DNA of 64,000 nucleotides from Streptomyces sp. CT34 (GTDB taxonomy: Bacteria > Actinomycetota > Actinomycetes > Streptomycetales > Streptomycetaceae), in assembly GCF_000805335.1 (NCBI RefSeq), contig NZ_KN708638.1, positions 4,399,603-4,463,602 of the forward strand, read 5' to 3'. Within the stretch, counting starts at the first letter, position 1. Each line of letters opens with the position of its first letter. Made by a program: the position numbers and the translations under genes. Under the pieces are notes generated by a model. It made no database searches, was not told the DNA's origin, and saw only the letters and a program-made list of their open reading frames with translations. This document shows positions 16,068 through 24,570 of the stretch, piece after piece.

Positions 16068-16862
16068 ATGGGCAGTACCTATGGGGATTGGCTGCGGCAG
16101 CAACGGGAGCTGGCGGGGATGACGCAGCAGCAGTTGGCCGATGCGGCCCTGATGACGCGGTCGCACATCGCCCATATCGAGGCCGGGCGACGGATTCCGT
16201 CCCTGGAGGATGCGAGAAGGCTGGATGCTGCGCTGAACACGGGAGATGTGCTCAGTAGCTTCCGGCCGGGGGATGAGCCGACGGTTGCCGAGCGGTTCGC
16301 GGATGCGTTGGAGCTGGAACAACAGGCGGAGACGATCTGGGAGTCCGCCAGTGCGTTGGTGCCTGGACTGTTTCAGACGGAGCGGTACGCGCGGGCGGTG
16401 ATGCGTACGGCCTTCCCGCCGTGGGGTGAGGAGGATTGTGACAGGCTCGTTCGCACACGGCTGGGGCGCGCGAAGATCCTCGAAAGCCCGTCGACTCCTG
16501 TTGTTTGGGTGCTGCTGGATGAGGCGGTGCTGCGCCGTCCGGTCGGTGGGCCGGAGGTGATGGCGGAGCAGATCATGCACTTGGCCCGCTTGGTCGAGGG
16601 TGGTCGGATTCGGGTGCATGTGTTGCCCGTGGGGCTGGGCGGTCATCCGCTCATGCAGGGGCAGTTGAAGCTCCTGTGGTTCGAGGACCAGCCTCCGGCG
16701 GCCTACACGGAGGGCATGTTCGTGAGCCAGCTCCACGATTCCCCGGACATGGTTCGTCAGTTGCAGGGCGTCTACGCTCTCGGACTGAGCGACGCACTGT
16801 CGTTGCAGGAGTCACTGTCCCGGATGCGGGCGACAGCGGAGGAGTACGGCCACCATGACTGA
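16068..16862 (+). CDS. XRE-family regulator with DUF5753 domain
   Basis: 264 residues. The N-terminal HTH (GDWLRQQRELAGMTQQQLADAALMTRSHIAHIEAGRRIPSLEDARRLDAAL, residues ~5-56) is followed by the DUF5753 domain (TIWESASALVPGLFQTERYARAVM...RLGRAKILE...WVLLDEAVLRRPVGGPEVMAEQIMHLARL...VHVLPVGLG). These proteins pair with DUF397 partners in Streptomyces development and stress loci; the DUF5753 ligand is unknown. ATG at 16068 has GAGGGAGT upstream. It overlaps the DUF397 gene by 8 bp, so the two are co-translated. Confidence 0.92.
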   Translation: MGSTYGDWLRQQRELAGMTQQQLADAALMTRSHIAHIEAGRRIPSLEDARRLDAALNTGDVLSSFRPGDEPTVAERFADALELEQQAETIWESASALVPGLFQTERYARAVMRTAFPPWGEEDCDRLVRTRLGRAKILESPSTPVVWVLLDEAVLRRPVGGPEVMAEQIMHLARLVEGGRIRVHVLPVGLGGHPLMQGQLKLLWFEDQPPAAYTEGMFVSQLHDSPDMVRQLQGVYALGLSDALSLQESLSRMRATAEEYGHHD

Positions 16863-17082
16863 GCGTGTCATCCGAATAGTCTCTGCCTCAAGCCGTTGGC
16901 GTAAGTCGTCGTACAGCGACAACCAAGGCGCCGACTGCCTCGAAGTCCTCGACGGCCACCCCCGTGCCGTCCCCGTTCGCGACTCCAAGGTTCCGCGCGG
17001 GCCGGTGGTGGTGGTCCCGGCGGAGGCTTGGGTGGCGTTCGTGGTGGCCGTCAGGGGTGGGGAGTTCGATGGCAGGGGGTAG
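16855..17082 (+). CDS. DUF397 domain protein
   Basis: 75 residues with the diagnostic DUF397 sequence RWRKSSYSDNQGADCLEVLD...VPVRDSKVPRGPVVVVPAEAWVAFVVAV. Partner of the DUF5753 regulator just upstream, whose 3' end it overlaps. Family members act as small accessory or antagonist proteins to their HTH partner; here that is inference from the operon. Start is the ATG at 16855. Confidence 0.9.
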   Translation: MTERVIRIVSASSRWRKSSYSDNQGADCLEVLDGHPRAVPVRDSKVPRGPVVVVPAEAWVAFVVAVRGGEFDGRG

Positions 17083-17092
17083 CCGGCACAGG

Positions 17093-18175
17093 TCAGATGC
17101 CGTTCACCGTGGCTACCGTGAACGGGATCTGCGGGGTTCCCTGGCCCATGGGGCCGCCCTTGGTGAATTGGGAGCGGGTGACGTAGGGCCGGCCGCGGCT
17201 GTGGACGATGCTGGTCGGGGTCTGGAGGGACGGGTCGGTGAGGCGGCGTTCCAGGTGGGCGGTGGCGTCGTCGTCGGAGAGCCGCCAGCGGGTGATGGTG
17301 TTGGAGCGGTTGTGCGTTGCCCAGAGGGCGGTGCCGCGTAGTTCCAGGCCGTCGCCGTCGCGTATGTCGCCGCCGTGCAGGGCGACTTGGCGTATCGCGC
17401 CCGACGTGATGTCGACGCGGTAGAGGGTACCGGCGGTCATGTCGACGGTGAGGAGGTAGCGGCCGGAGGGGGCGGCTGCGATGCCGTTGAGGGTGTAGAC
17501 GGCGGTCGGGTCCTTGGGGAGGGTGCCGGACAGGTCGTAGGCCGGGGGGAGGGCGGCGTGGCGGCCGTGGGTGGCGGCGTGGGCCAGTTGGTGGGGGGCG
17601 ACGCGGTAGATGACGGCGCGGGAGCTGTCGGTGAGGTAGGCGGTGCCGTCCGGGGTGAGGGCCAGGTCGTTGACGAAGGGTTTGGCCGCCCCAGCCCCAG
17701 CCCCAGCCCCGGTCCCGGTCCGCGCCACGTCGAAGCGGGCTATCAGGTGGCGGGTGTGGAGGTCGTAGACGGCCACGCCGGTGGTGGAGTTGATGACCCA
17801 GAGGCGGCCGGAGCGGTCGACCTTGACGCCGTTGGCGGTGGTGCGGCCGTCGGTGCCGGAGGGCAGGAAGACCTGGGCGGTGTGATGGCCGGGGGTGGCC
17901 CGGTAGATCGTGCCGGTGACGTAGGAGCTGATGTAGAGGTCGCCGGTGCGCGGGTCGGCGGTGATGCTCTCGGGGTAGGCGCGGTCGCCGGGGAGGGTGA
18001 AGGCGGTGGAGATCGGGGAGCGGTGGTCGAGGGTCTTCAGCGCCTTCTTCGGGGTCGGTGGTGTTGCGTGGGCGGTGACGGTGAGGGGGACGGTGGCGGC
18101 GGCCAGGGCGAGGGCGGTCGTGGCCAGGGTGCGGCGCGGGAGTCGTGGCGTGCGTCGTGGCGTGCGTCCGGACAT
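17093..18175 (-). CDS. Secreted SMP-30/gluconolactonase-like beta-propeller protein
   Basis: A 360-residue exported protein. The signal peptide reads RRTPRLPRRTLATTALALAAATVPLTVTAHA, with twin Arg residues ahead of the hydrophobic core. The mature part has repeated propeller strands (YPESITADPRTGDLYISSYVTGTIYRATPG; NGVKVDRSGRLWVINSTTGVAVYDL; FVNDLALTPDGTAYLTDSSRAVIYRV; NGIAAAPSGRYLLTVDMTAGTLYRVD). This is the pattern of SMP-30/NHL-type hydrolases or sugar-binding propellers. A Gly-Ala repeat (GTGAGAGAGAA) interrupts blade 3. It is divergent from a MarR regulator. Substrate unknown. Confidence 0.82.
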   Translation of the reverse strand: MSGRTPRRTPRLPRRTLATTALALAAATVPLTVTAHATPPTPKKALKTLDHRSPISTAFTLPGDRAYPESITADPRTGDLYISSYVTGTIYRATPGHHTAQVFLPSGTDGRTTANGVKVDRSGRLWVINSTTGVAVYDLHTRHLIARFDVARTGTGAGAGAGAAKPFVNDLALTPDGTAYLTDSSRAVIYRVAPHQLAHAATHGRHAALPPAYDLSGTLPKDPTAVYTLNGIAAAPSGRYLLTVDMTAGTLYRVDITSGAIRQVALHGGDIRDGDGLELRGTALWATHNRSNTITRWRLSDDDATAHLERRLTDPSLQTPTSIVHSRGRPYVTRSQFTKGGPMGQGTPQIPFTVATVNGI

Positions 18176-18250
18176 GGGTGGGTGCCTCCCCGTTGGTGGA
18201 TGCCGCCGGCGGTGGGTGATGTGGGCCGCCAGCGGTCGAGTGTATGCGAA

Positions 18251-18270
18251 CTTAGGTTAGAGTTCTAATG
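18251..18270. promoter_or_regulatory. Candidate MarR operator between the secreted propeller gene and marR
   Basis: An AT-rich patch in the divergent promoter contains TTAGA-GT-TCTAA (18257-18268), a perfect 5-bp dyad, preceded by TTAGG. The left part resembles half of a DmdR/IdeR iron box (TTAGGTTAG), but the right half does not match, so the MarR reading is preferred. Confidence 0.4.
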
Positions 18271-18350
18271 ATCGTCAAGGGGCTAATGGTTGTGTGGGTT
18301 CGCATGAGTGGGTGAGGGCTTGTCTGGTATACGGCCGTTACGATGCGGAG

Positions 18351-18797
18351 ATGACGTCGTCGATGCCCGTGTCCGAGCGGCTTGGTTCCTCCATCAAGCG
18401 CGCCGAGCAGGCCCTGAACAGTGCCAAGCACGCGGCGCTGAAGCCTGCCGGGCTGACCGTCCCGCAGTACGCGGCGCTGCTCTACAGCTCCGAGCAGCCC
18501 GGCATCTCGGCCGCCGCGCTGGCGCGGGCGTGCCGGGTGACGCCGCCGACCATGAACACGGTGCTGAAGAACCTCCAGGAGCGGGGCCTCATCGAGCGCA
18601 CCCCGCACGAGTGGCACAAGAACGTGCTGGAGATCCGGCTCACGGACGAGGGCCGGGCCGTGATGGCGAAGGCGGACGCGCGGGCGGTGCGGGTGGAGCG
18701 GGCGCTGGCCGCGGAGTTCACGGACGAGGAAAGGGCGGCGCTGGTCGACCTGCTCGGTCGCTGCGCCGCCCTGCTGGATTCCCTGCGTGAGGAGTGA
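18351..18797 (+). CDS. MarR-family transcriptional regulator
   Basis: 148 residues. HTH and wing: LTVPQYAALLYSSEQPGISAAALARACRVTPPTMNTVLKNLQERGLIERTPHEWHKNVLEIRLTDEGRAVMAKAD (residues ~35-108), with N- and C-terminal dimerisation helices. The ATG at 18351 is preceded by GCGGAG. Divergent from the secreted propeller gene with a dyad between them, it likely controls that gene. Confidence 0.85.
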   Translation: MTSSMPVSERLGSSIKRAEQALNSAKHAALKPAGLTVPQYAALLYSSEQPGISAAALARACRVTPPTMNTVLKNLQERGLIERTPHEWHKNVLEIRLTDEGRAVMAKADARAVRVERALAAEFTDEERAALVDLLGRCAALLDSLREE

Positions 18798-18846
18798 CTG
18801 AGTTCGCTGAGTTGACTGAGTTTGCTGAGTTGGCTGAGTCAGCTCA
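18796..18846. repeat. CTGAGTT tandem repeat at convergent gene ends
   Basis: Six tandem ~9-bp units around CTGAGTTNG lie after the MarR stop codon and run up to the rocD stop. The last unit is partly palindromic (CTGAGTCAGCTCAG). It lies where a bidirectional terminator would be expected. Confidence 0.65.
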
Positions 18847-20071
18847 GCTGGTGCAGTACCCGCTTCAGGGCTGCCAGTGCGGTGGTGAGTTCGTCCTCGG
18901 TGATGGTCAGGGGCGGGGCGAGGCGGATCGTGGAGCCGTGGGTGTCCTTGACGAGGATGCCCTGGTCCATGAGGTGTTCGCTGAGGGTGCGGCCGGTGCC
19001 GAGGGCGGGGTCGATGTCGACGCCGGCCCAGAGGCCGCGGGTGCGGAAGTCGGTGACGCCGTGGCCGAGGAGGTCGGCGAGGCCGGCGTGCAGGACCTTG
19101 CCCAACTCCGCGGCGCGGGTCTGGAATTCGCCGGTGGAGAGCAGGTCGATGACGGCGGAGCCGACGGCGGCGGCGAGGGGGTTGCCGCCGAAGGTGGAGC
19201 CGTGTTGGCCGGGGCCGAGGACCGACATGATGTCGCGGCGGGCGGCGACCGCGGAGACCGGGACGATGCCGCCGCCGAGGGCCTTGCCGAGGAGGACGAC
19301 GTCCGGGACGACGTCTTCGTGGTCGACGGCCAGTGTGGTGCCGGTGCGGCCGAGGCCGGACTGGATCTCGTCGGCGATGAAGAGGCAGCCGGCGCGGGTG
19401 GTCAGCTCGCGGACGCCGGTGAGGTAGCCGTCGTCGGGGATGAGGACGCCCGCCTCGCCCTGGATGGGCTCGATCAGGACGGCGGCGGTGGTGTCGTCGA
19501 TGGCGGCTTCGAGGGCGGCGAGGTCGTTGTACGGGACGGTGCGGAAGCCGGGGGTGTACGGGCCGAAGCCGGCGCGGGCCGTCTCGTCGTCGGAGAAGCT
19601 GATGACGGTGGTCGTACGGCCGTGGAAGTTGCCGCTCGCGACGACGATGGTGGCCCGGTCGGCGGGGACGCCCTTGACGTCGTACGCCCATTTGCGGGCG
19701 ACCTTGATGCCGCTCTCGACCGCCTCGGCGCCGGTGTTCATCGGGAGGACCATGTCCTGGCCGGTGAGTTCGGCGAGGTCCTCGGCGAAGGCGGCGAGGC
19801 GGTTGTGGTGGAAGGCGCGGGAGGTGAGGGTGAGCTGGTCGAGCTGGCGGTGCGCGGCCTCGACGAGGGCGGGGTGGCGGTGGCCGAAATTCAGTGCCGA
19901 GTAGCCCGCCAGCATGTCGAGGTAGCGGCGGCCCTCGACGTCCTCGACCCAGACGCCCTCGGCGCGGGCGATGACGACGGGGAGCGGGTGGTAGTTGTGC
20001 GCGAGGACCGGGGCCTCGGCCTGGATGAGGTCGTCCGAGGTGCGTCGGGTACGGGTGGGCGCAGTGGTCAT
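18839..20071 (-). CDS. rocD: Ornithine aminotransferase
   Basis: PLP-dependent class III aminotransferase (410 residues) converting ornithine + 2-oxoglutarate to glutamate-5-semialdehyde + glutamate. Landmarks are MLAGYSALNFGHRHPAL, the phosphate-binding MNTGAEAVESGIKVARKWAY, FHGRTTTVISFS, the PLP-binding Asp in CLFIADEIQSGLGRTG, and the Schiff-base Lys in LLGKALGGGIVPVSA, followed by HGSTFGGNPLAAAV. The ATG at 20069-20071 overlaps the upstream gene by 4 bp (ATGA), so translation is coupled. With the upstream arginine-directed enzyme and Lrp regulator, it makes an arginine/ornithine degradation unit. Confidence 0.94.
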   Translation of the reverse strand: MTTAPTRTRRTSDDLIQAEAPVLAHNYHPLPVVIARAEGVWVEDVEGRRYLDMLAGYSALNFGHRHPALVEAAHRQLDQLTLTSRAFHHNRLAAFAEDLAELTGQDMVLPMNTGAEAVESGIKVARKWAYDVKGVPADRATIVVASGNFHGRTTTVISFSDDETARAGFGPYTPGFRTVPYNDLAALEAAIDDTTAAVLIEPIQGEAGVLIPDDGYLTGVRELTTRAGCLFIADEIQSGLGRTGTTLAVDHEDVVPDVVLLGKALGGGIVPVSAVAARRDIMSVLGPGQHGSTFGGNPLAAAVGSAVIDLLSTGEFQTRAAELGKVLHAGLADLLGHGVTDFRTRGLWAGVDIDPALGTGRTLSEHLMDQGILVKDTHGSTIRLAPPLTITEDELTTALAALKRVLHQLS

Positions 20072-20961
20072 CGGATCTCCTGGGTGCAGCACTTGATGCC
20101 GCCGCCGGCCTTGCGGAACTCGGAGAGGTCGACGGGGACGGGGACATAGCCACGGGCGGTGAGCTGGTCGATGAGGCCGGTCGCCTGCGCGGCGACGAAG
20201 ACATGGCGGTTGTCGGAGACGGAGTTGAGGCCGAAGGCCAGGGCGTCGTCTCGGGTGGCGAGGACGGCGTCGGGGAACAGACGGCGCAGCACCTCGCGGC
20301 TGCCGGTGGAGAAGGCGCCGGGGTAGTAGGCGATGGTGGCGGGGCCGGGGCCGGGGCCGGACTCACCGGATTCCCCGCTCGCTTCGGTGCTGCCCCCGGT
20401 CGTGCCGTCGTCGAGGACGAAGAGGGCGGTGTCGAGGTGGTAGAAGTACGGGTCGATCAGCTGGAGGCTGATGACCGGGATGCCGAAGTACTCCTGGACC
20501 TCGGCGTGGGCGTCGCGGGTGGTGCGGAAGCCGGTGCCGGCGAGGAGGTAGCGGCCGGCCGGTACGAGGTCTCCCTCGCCCTCGCAGCAGGACTCCGGCC
20601 GGTAGACGTCGTAGCCGGCGGCCTTGAACCAGATCTCGTACTCGCGTGATTCCGGGCGGCGTTGCGGCGCGTGGAAGCGGGAGCCGAAGACCCGGCCGTC
20701 GACGACGAGTGCCGAGTTCGCGGCGAAGACCATGTCCGGCAGGCCGGCGGTGGGTTCCACGGTCTCGACCGTGTGGCCGTGGTCGCGGTAGGCGCGGACC
20801 AGGTTCTCCCACTGGCGGGCCGCGAGTGCGGTGTCCACCTCGGCGTCCTCGCGCATCCAGGGGTTGATGGCGTACTGGACGTCGAAGTGCGTGGGTCGGC
20901 AGAGCAGATAGCGCCGGGGGACGGCGGTGCGTGGCGCACCGGCCGGACGGGGTGTGGGCAC
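20068..20961 (-). CDS. ddaH: DDAH / arginine dihydrolase-like guanidino hydrolase
   Basis: A 297-residue pentein-fold hydrolase. Visible active-site elements are GLPDMVFAANSALVV, the catalytic His in PYFYHLDTALFVL and the C-terminal nucleophile Cys in GGGIKCCTQE. Family members hydrolyse dimethylarginine to citrulline or arginine to ornithine. The Asn in VFAANSALVV, where deiminases and classical DDAH have Asp, resembles cyanobacterial arginine dihydrolases (ArgZ/AgrE), which release ornithine directly; this is from memory. That would feed the overlapping rocD. A low-complexity insert (GGSTEASGESGESGPGPGP, ~residue 190) interrupts the fold. An Lrp gene lies upstream. Confidence 0.85.
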   Translation of the reverse strand: MPTPRPAGAPRTAVPRRYLLCRPTHFDVQYAINPWMREDAEVDTALAARQWENLVRAYRDHGHTVETVEPTAGLPDMVFAANSALVVDGRVFGSRFHAPQRRPESREYEIWFKAAGYDVYRPESCCEGEGDLVPAGRYLLAGTGFRTTRDAHAEVQEYFGIPVISLQLIDPYFYHLDTALFVLDDGTTGGSTEASGESGESGPGPGPATIAYYPGAFSTGSREVLRRLFPDAVLATRDDALAFGLNSVSDNRHVFVAAQATGLIDQLTARGYVPVPVDLSEFRKAGGGIKCCTQEIR

Positions 20962-21099
20962 GGAACGGGTCCTCCGCTTCCTGTCGTGACCGACCGTGAG
21001 GGATCGTCACTGGGGCATTACACGGTAAGGAGCGGCGGATTCCGGTCACAAGCGACAAGTGCTGCGTCGTGGTGCAGGATTGCTGCGTATGAGTGGTGG

Positions 21100-21606
21100 T
21101 TACTGCCGGTTCGCTGCGTGGTCCGGTGCGGAGGAGCGGCGGGCGCCGGCCTCCGGGCTGTCCGGGATGAGGTGCGAGAGGACCATGTAGCTGATGGTCT
21201 TGCGGATGAACGGCTCGGTCCGGATGCGTTCCAGGACCTCCTCGAAGTGCTCGACGTCGGTGGCGCGGACGTGCAGCAGGGCGTCGGCGCCGCCGGTGAC
21301 GGTCATCGCGGCGGCGATCTCCGGGTGGTTGCGGACGACCTCGGCCAGCCGCCGGGGCGGGGCGGCGCTGTCGCAGTAGACCTCCACGTACGCCTCGGTG
21401 AGCCAGCCCAGCGCGGCCGGCCGGACGGTGGCGGAGAAGCCGGTGATGATGTTGTTCTCCCGCATCCGGTCGACGCGGCGTTTGACGGCGGTCGCGGACA
21501 GTCCGATGGCCGTGCCGATCTCCGCGAAGCTCGCCCGGCCGTTCTCGATGAGTGCGGCGACGATCTTGCGGTCCAGTGCGTCGAACGGTGCGGCCTTGGT
21601 GCCCAT
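21100..21606 (-). CDS. Lrp/AsnC-family regulator
   Basis: 168 residues. HTH reads DALDRKIVAALIENGRASFAEIGTAIGLSATAVKRRVDRMRENNIITGFSATV (residues ~8-60), followed by the RAM ligand-binding domain (AYVEVYCDSAAPPRRLAEVVRNHPEIAAAMTVTGGADALLHVRATDVEHFEEVLERI). The ATG at 21604-21606 with GAGAGGG upstream is preferred. A longer frame begins in a microsatellite-like repeat and is unlikely. It lies 138 bp upstream of the ddaH-rocD pair on the same strand and is probably its amino-acid-responsive regulator. Confidence 0.9.
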   Translation of the reverse strand: MGTKAAPFDALDRKIVAALIENGRASFAEIGTAIGLSATAVKRRVDRMRENNIITGFSATVRPAALGWLTEAYVEVYCDSAAPPRRLAEVVRNHPEIAAAMTVTGGADALLHVRATDVEHFEEVLERIRTEPFIRKTISYMVLSHLIPDSPEAGARRSSAPDHAANRQ

Positions 21607-22009
21607 GCGCTGGCCCTCTCCATCCTTGTTGGTGCTTGTTGTGCCCATGGTGCTTGTTGTGCTTGTGGTGCTTGTGGTGCCCGTGCTGTCCGCGTTGCGC
21701 GTATTGCCTGGGTTGCCTGTGCTGTCCGTAGCGGTGATCGGGCCGCTTCACGGTAGCTGTGTGTCAGGCGACGTACCGATCGCAAACGCCTGTGATCGCC
21801 AGGAGCCGCGCCCACGAACCCGTGATCCAAACCCCCGACCCCCAACCCAACCCGAACGAGTGCCAGTTGGGCGGAAGGCGACCGGATGAGCCTAGGGCGG
21901 CGGCGCCCGGGGTAGTGCTGCCGCCGTCAACGGGTGTGCTTCGGCGCGCCCTCCTTCCGTACGTCCCGTCCGTACGGAGGGGCATCGGTATCGGGAGAGG
22001 CCACCAACG
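21607..22009. other. Divergent lrp / geosmin synthase control region
   Basis: This gene-free 403 bp holds the tandem repeat at 21640-21728. The rest (21729-21990) has no obvious dyad. A GGGAGAGG ribosome binding site lies just before the geosmin synthase GTG. Confidence 0.5.
21640..21728. repeat. Degenerate 9-bp tandem repeat upstream of lrp
   Basis: About eight units of the type GTGCTTGTG (variants GTGCCCATG, GTGCTGTCC, TTGCCTGGG, TTGCCTGTG) run over ~90 bp upstream of the Lrp start. They lie in the 403-bp gene-free interval before the geosmin synthase and extend the Lrp frame artificially. Confidence 0.65.
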
Positions 22010-24418
22010 GTGACGCAGTCACAGTCGCAGCCCACAATGCGCCCCACGGCGCGGCCCACAATGCGCCCCACGGCGCAGCCCACAGCGCGGCCCACAGCGC
22101 AGCCCTTTGAACTGCCGCAGTTCTACATGCCGCACCCGGCCCGGCTGAACCCCCACTTGGAGGCGGCGCGGGCGCACTCCAAGCAGTGGGCGCGGCGGAT
22201 GGAGATGCTGGAGGGCTCCGGGATCTGGGAGGAGCGGGACCTCGACTCCCATGACTACGCGCTGCTGTGCGCCTATACCCACCCGGAATGCTCCGAGGAA
22301 GCGCTCTCCCTCGTCACCGACTGGTACGTCTGGGTCTTCTTCTTCGACGACCACTTCCTGGAGAAGTTCAAGCGCACGCTCGACCGGGAGGGCGGCAAGG
22401 CGTATCTCGACCGGCTGCCGCTCTTCATGCCGATGGACCTGACCACGCCGGTGCCCGAACCGACCAACCCGGTCGAGGCGGGGCTCGCCGACCTGTGGGC
22501 GCGCACCGTGCCGAGCATGTCGCCGGGGTGGCGGGCCCGGTTCGCCGAGAGCACCGAGCATCTGCTGAACGAATCGCTCTGGGAACTCTCCAACATCAAC
22601 ATCAACCGGATCCCCAACCCCGTCGAGTACATCGAGATGCGGCGGAAGGTGGGCGGCGCGCCCTGGTCGGCGGGGCTGGTCGAGTACGCGACCGGCGCCG
22701 AGATCCCGGCCGCCGTCGCCGACGCGCGGGCACTGCGGGTGCTCAAGGACGCCTTCTCGGACGCGGTGCACCTCCGTAACGACCTGTTCTCCTACCAGCG
22801 GGAGACGGAGGAGGAGGGGGAGCTGAGCAACGGCGTCCTCGTCCTGGAGACGTTCCTGAACTGCGGCACGCAGCAGGCCGCGGACTCGGTCAACGACCTG
22901 ATCACCTCCCGGCTCCAGCAGTTCGAGAACACCGTCTTCACCGAACTGCCCGCGCTCTTCGCGGACAGGGGCCTGGACGCGGTGTCCTGCGCCGCGGTGC
23001 TGGCATACGCCAAGGGGCTCCAGGACTGGCAGTCCGGCGGGCACGAGTGGCATCTGCGGTCCAGCCGGTACATGAACGGGGGCGGGGCGGGTGCGGCCGA
23101 CTCCTCGGCGTCCTGGTCGCCGTTCGCCCTCGGCGGCCTGGGCACCTCCGCCGCCGACCTGAAGGCGGCCCTGTCGGCGGCCGGTGCGCAGGCGACGTCC
23201 GGTGCCCTGACGAGGTCCGGTGGCCAGGCGACTGCCGCCGCCCAGGCGACAGCCACCGCCCAGCGTGTGCGCCGCCACACCCACCTCCCCCACCAGAAGG
23301 TCGGTCCCTCCCAACTCCCCGACTTCTCCCTGCCGTTCACCACCACCCTCAGCCCGCATCTGGCGGCGGCCCGGCGCAACGTCGTCCCCTGGGCGCATGC
23401 CATGGGTCTGCTGCAACCGCAGCCCGGCGTGCCGCACTCCCACATCTGGGACGAGGACGCGCTGGTCCGCTTCGACTTCGCGCTGGCCGCGGCCGGCCTG
23501 CACCCGGACGCCACCCCGGAGCAGCTCGACCTCAGCACCCAGTGGCTGACCTGGCGCACGTACGCGGACGACTACTACCCGGCGGTCTTCGGCCGCACCC
23601 GGGATGTCGTGGGCGCGCTGGCCACCACCAAGCGCCTCGCCGCCTTCATGCCCGTCGACGCGTCCGGTCCGAGCCCCGATCCGACCCCCGAACCGGCCAA
23701 CGCCCTCGAACGCGGCCTGGCCGACCTGTGGGCGCGAACGGCGGAGCCGATGACCCCCGACGCACGCGCCACGTTCAAAGCAGCCATCGACTCGATGACC
23801 GCGAGCTGGCTCTGGGAACTCGACAACCAGGTGCTGCACCGCATCCCGGACCCGGTCGACTACATCGAGATGCGCCGGGCCACCTCCGGCTCCGGCCTCG
23901 CCATGACCCTCAGCCGCCTCGGCCACGGCCGGACCGTTCCGCCGGAGATCCACCGCTCCGGCCCGATGCGTTCCCTGGAGAACGCCGCCGCCGACTACAC
24001 CGGCCTGCTCAACGACGTCTTCTCGTACCGGAAGGAGATCGAGTACGAGGGCGAGGTGCACAACGGCATCCTCGTCGTGCAGAACTTCTTCGACGTCGAC
24101 CACCCCACCGCGCTGGCCATCGTCCACGACCTGATGACCTCCCGTATGCGTGAGTTCCAGCACGTAGCGGCCAGCCAACTCCCCATCCTCTACGACGACT
24201 TCAACCTCTCCGCCGAGGCCCGCACCGCCCTCGACGGCTACGTACGCGAACTGGAGAACCGGCTCGCCGGCACCCTCACCTGGCACCGCGACTCCCGCCG
24301 CTACCGCGAGGAGTACCTGCGACACCGCCCCGGCACCCCGGGGTGGACCGGTGGTCCGACGGGGCTGGGCACGTCGGCGGCTCGGATCGCGGTGGGGGTG
24401 GGGGCTGGGGCGGCGTAG
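22010..24418 (+). CDS. geoA: Germacradienol/geosmin synthase (bifunctional terpene cyclase)
   Basis: 802 residues with two class I terpene synthase domains. The N-terminal domain cyclises farnesyl diphosphate to germacradienol/germacrene D; the C-terminal domain fragments and cyclises germacradienol to geosmin. N-domain motifs are DDHFLE (~residue 118) and NDLFSYQRE. C-domain motifs are DDYYP (~521) and NDVFSYRKE (~665). WYVWVFFFDDHF and the linker SRYMNGGG are typical. The gene starts at GTG 22010 after GGGAGAGG. Residues 9-31 are a Pro-Thr-Ala/Met-Arg/Gln repeat before the conserved FELPQFYMPHPARLNPHL. It appears monocistronic. Confidence 0.97.
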   Translation: MTQSQSQPTMRPTARPTMRPTAQPTARPTAQPFELPQFYMPHPARLNPHLEAARAHSKQWARRMEMLEGSGIWEERDLDSHDYALLCAYTHPECSEEALSLVTDWYVWVFFFDDHFLEKFKRTLDREGGKAYLDRLPLFMPMDLTTPVPEPTNPVEAGLADLWARTVPSMSPGWRARFAESTEHLLNESLWELSNININRIPNPVEYIEMRRKVGGAPWSAGLVEYATGAEIPAAVADARALRVLKDAFSDAVHLRNDLFSYQRETEEEGELSNGVLVLETFLNCGTQQAADSVNDLITSRLQQFENTVFTELPALFADRGLDAVSCAAVLAYAKGLQDWQSGGHEWHLRSSRYMNGGGAGAADSSASWSPFALGGLGTSAADLKAALSAAGAQATSGALTRSGGQATAAAQATATAQRVRRHTHLPHQKVGPSQLPDFSLPFTTTLSPHLAAARRNVVPWAHAMGLLQPQPGVPHSHIWDEDALVRFDFALAAAGLHPDATPEQLDLSTQWLTWRTYADDYYPAVFGRTRDVVGALATTKRLAAFMPVDASGPSPDPTPEPANALERGLADLWARTAEPMTPDARATFKAAIDSMTASWLWELDNQVLHRIPDPVDYIEMRRATSGSGLAMTLSRLGHGRTVPPEIHRSGPMRSLENAAADYTGLLNDVFSYRKEIEYEGEVHNGILVVQNFFDVDHPTALAIVHDLMTSRMREFQHVAASQLPILYDDFNLSAEARTALDGYVRELENRLAGTLTWHRDSRRYREEYLRHRPGTPGWTGGPTGLGTSAARIAVGVGAGAA

Positions 24419-24570
24419 CGCGGGCTGGTGCGGGGGTGCGGGGGTGCGGTAGCGCGGACGAGTTGGGATTGCTTACTGCCGTCTACTGCCGTTGGGGGCA
24501 TACGTATTCGGGCCGGATGTGCTGCGGGCTGCTGTGCTCTGCTCCTCTCCGTTGCGGACTACCCGGTGGA
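24419..24570. other. Gap between convergent genes
   Basis: Low-complexity GGTGCGGGGGTGCGG repeats and two nearly identical TACTGCYGTTGGGGGCA stretches (around 24475-24495 and 24571-24590, the second inside the neighbouring gene). No gene. Confidence 0.4.

Noticed and set aside
18251..18269. Iron box (DmdR/IdeR) upstream of the secreted propeller gene
   Set aside because: The left half TTAGGTTAG matches the consensus but the right half does not; a MarR-type dyad fits better.
22019..24325. 768-codon minus-strand frame opposite geosmin synthase
   Set aside because: Antisense shadow; the plus strand carries both terpene cyclase domains with all motifs.
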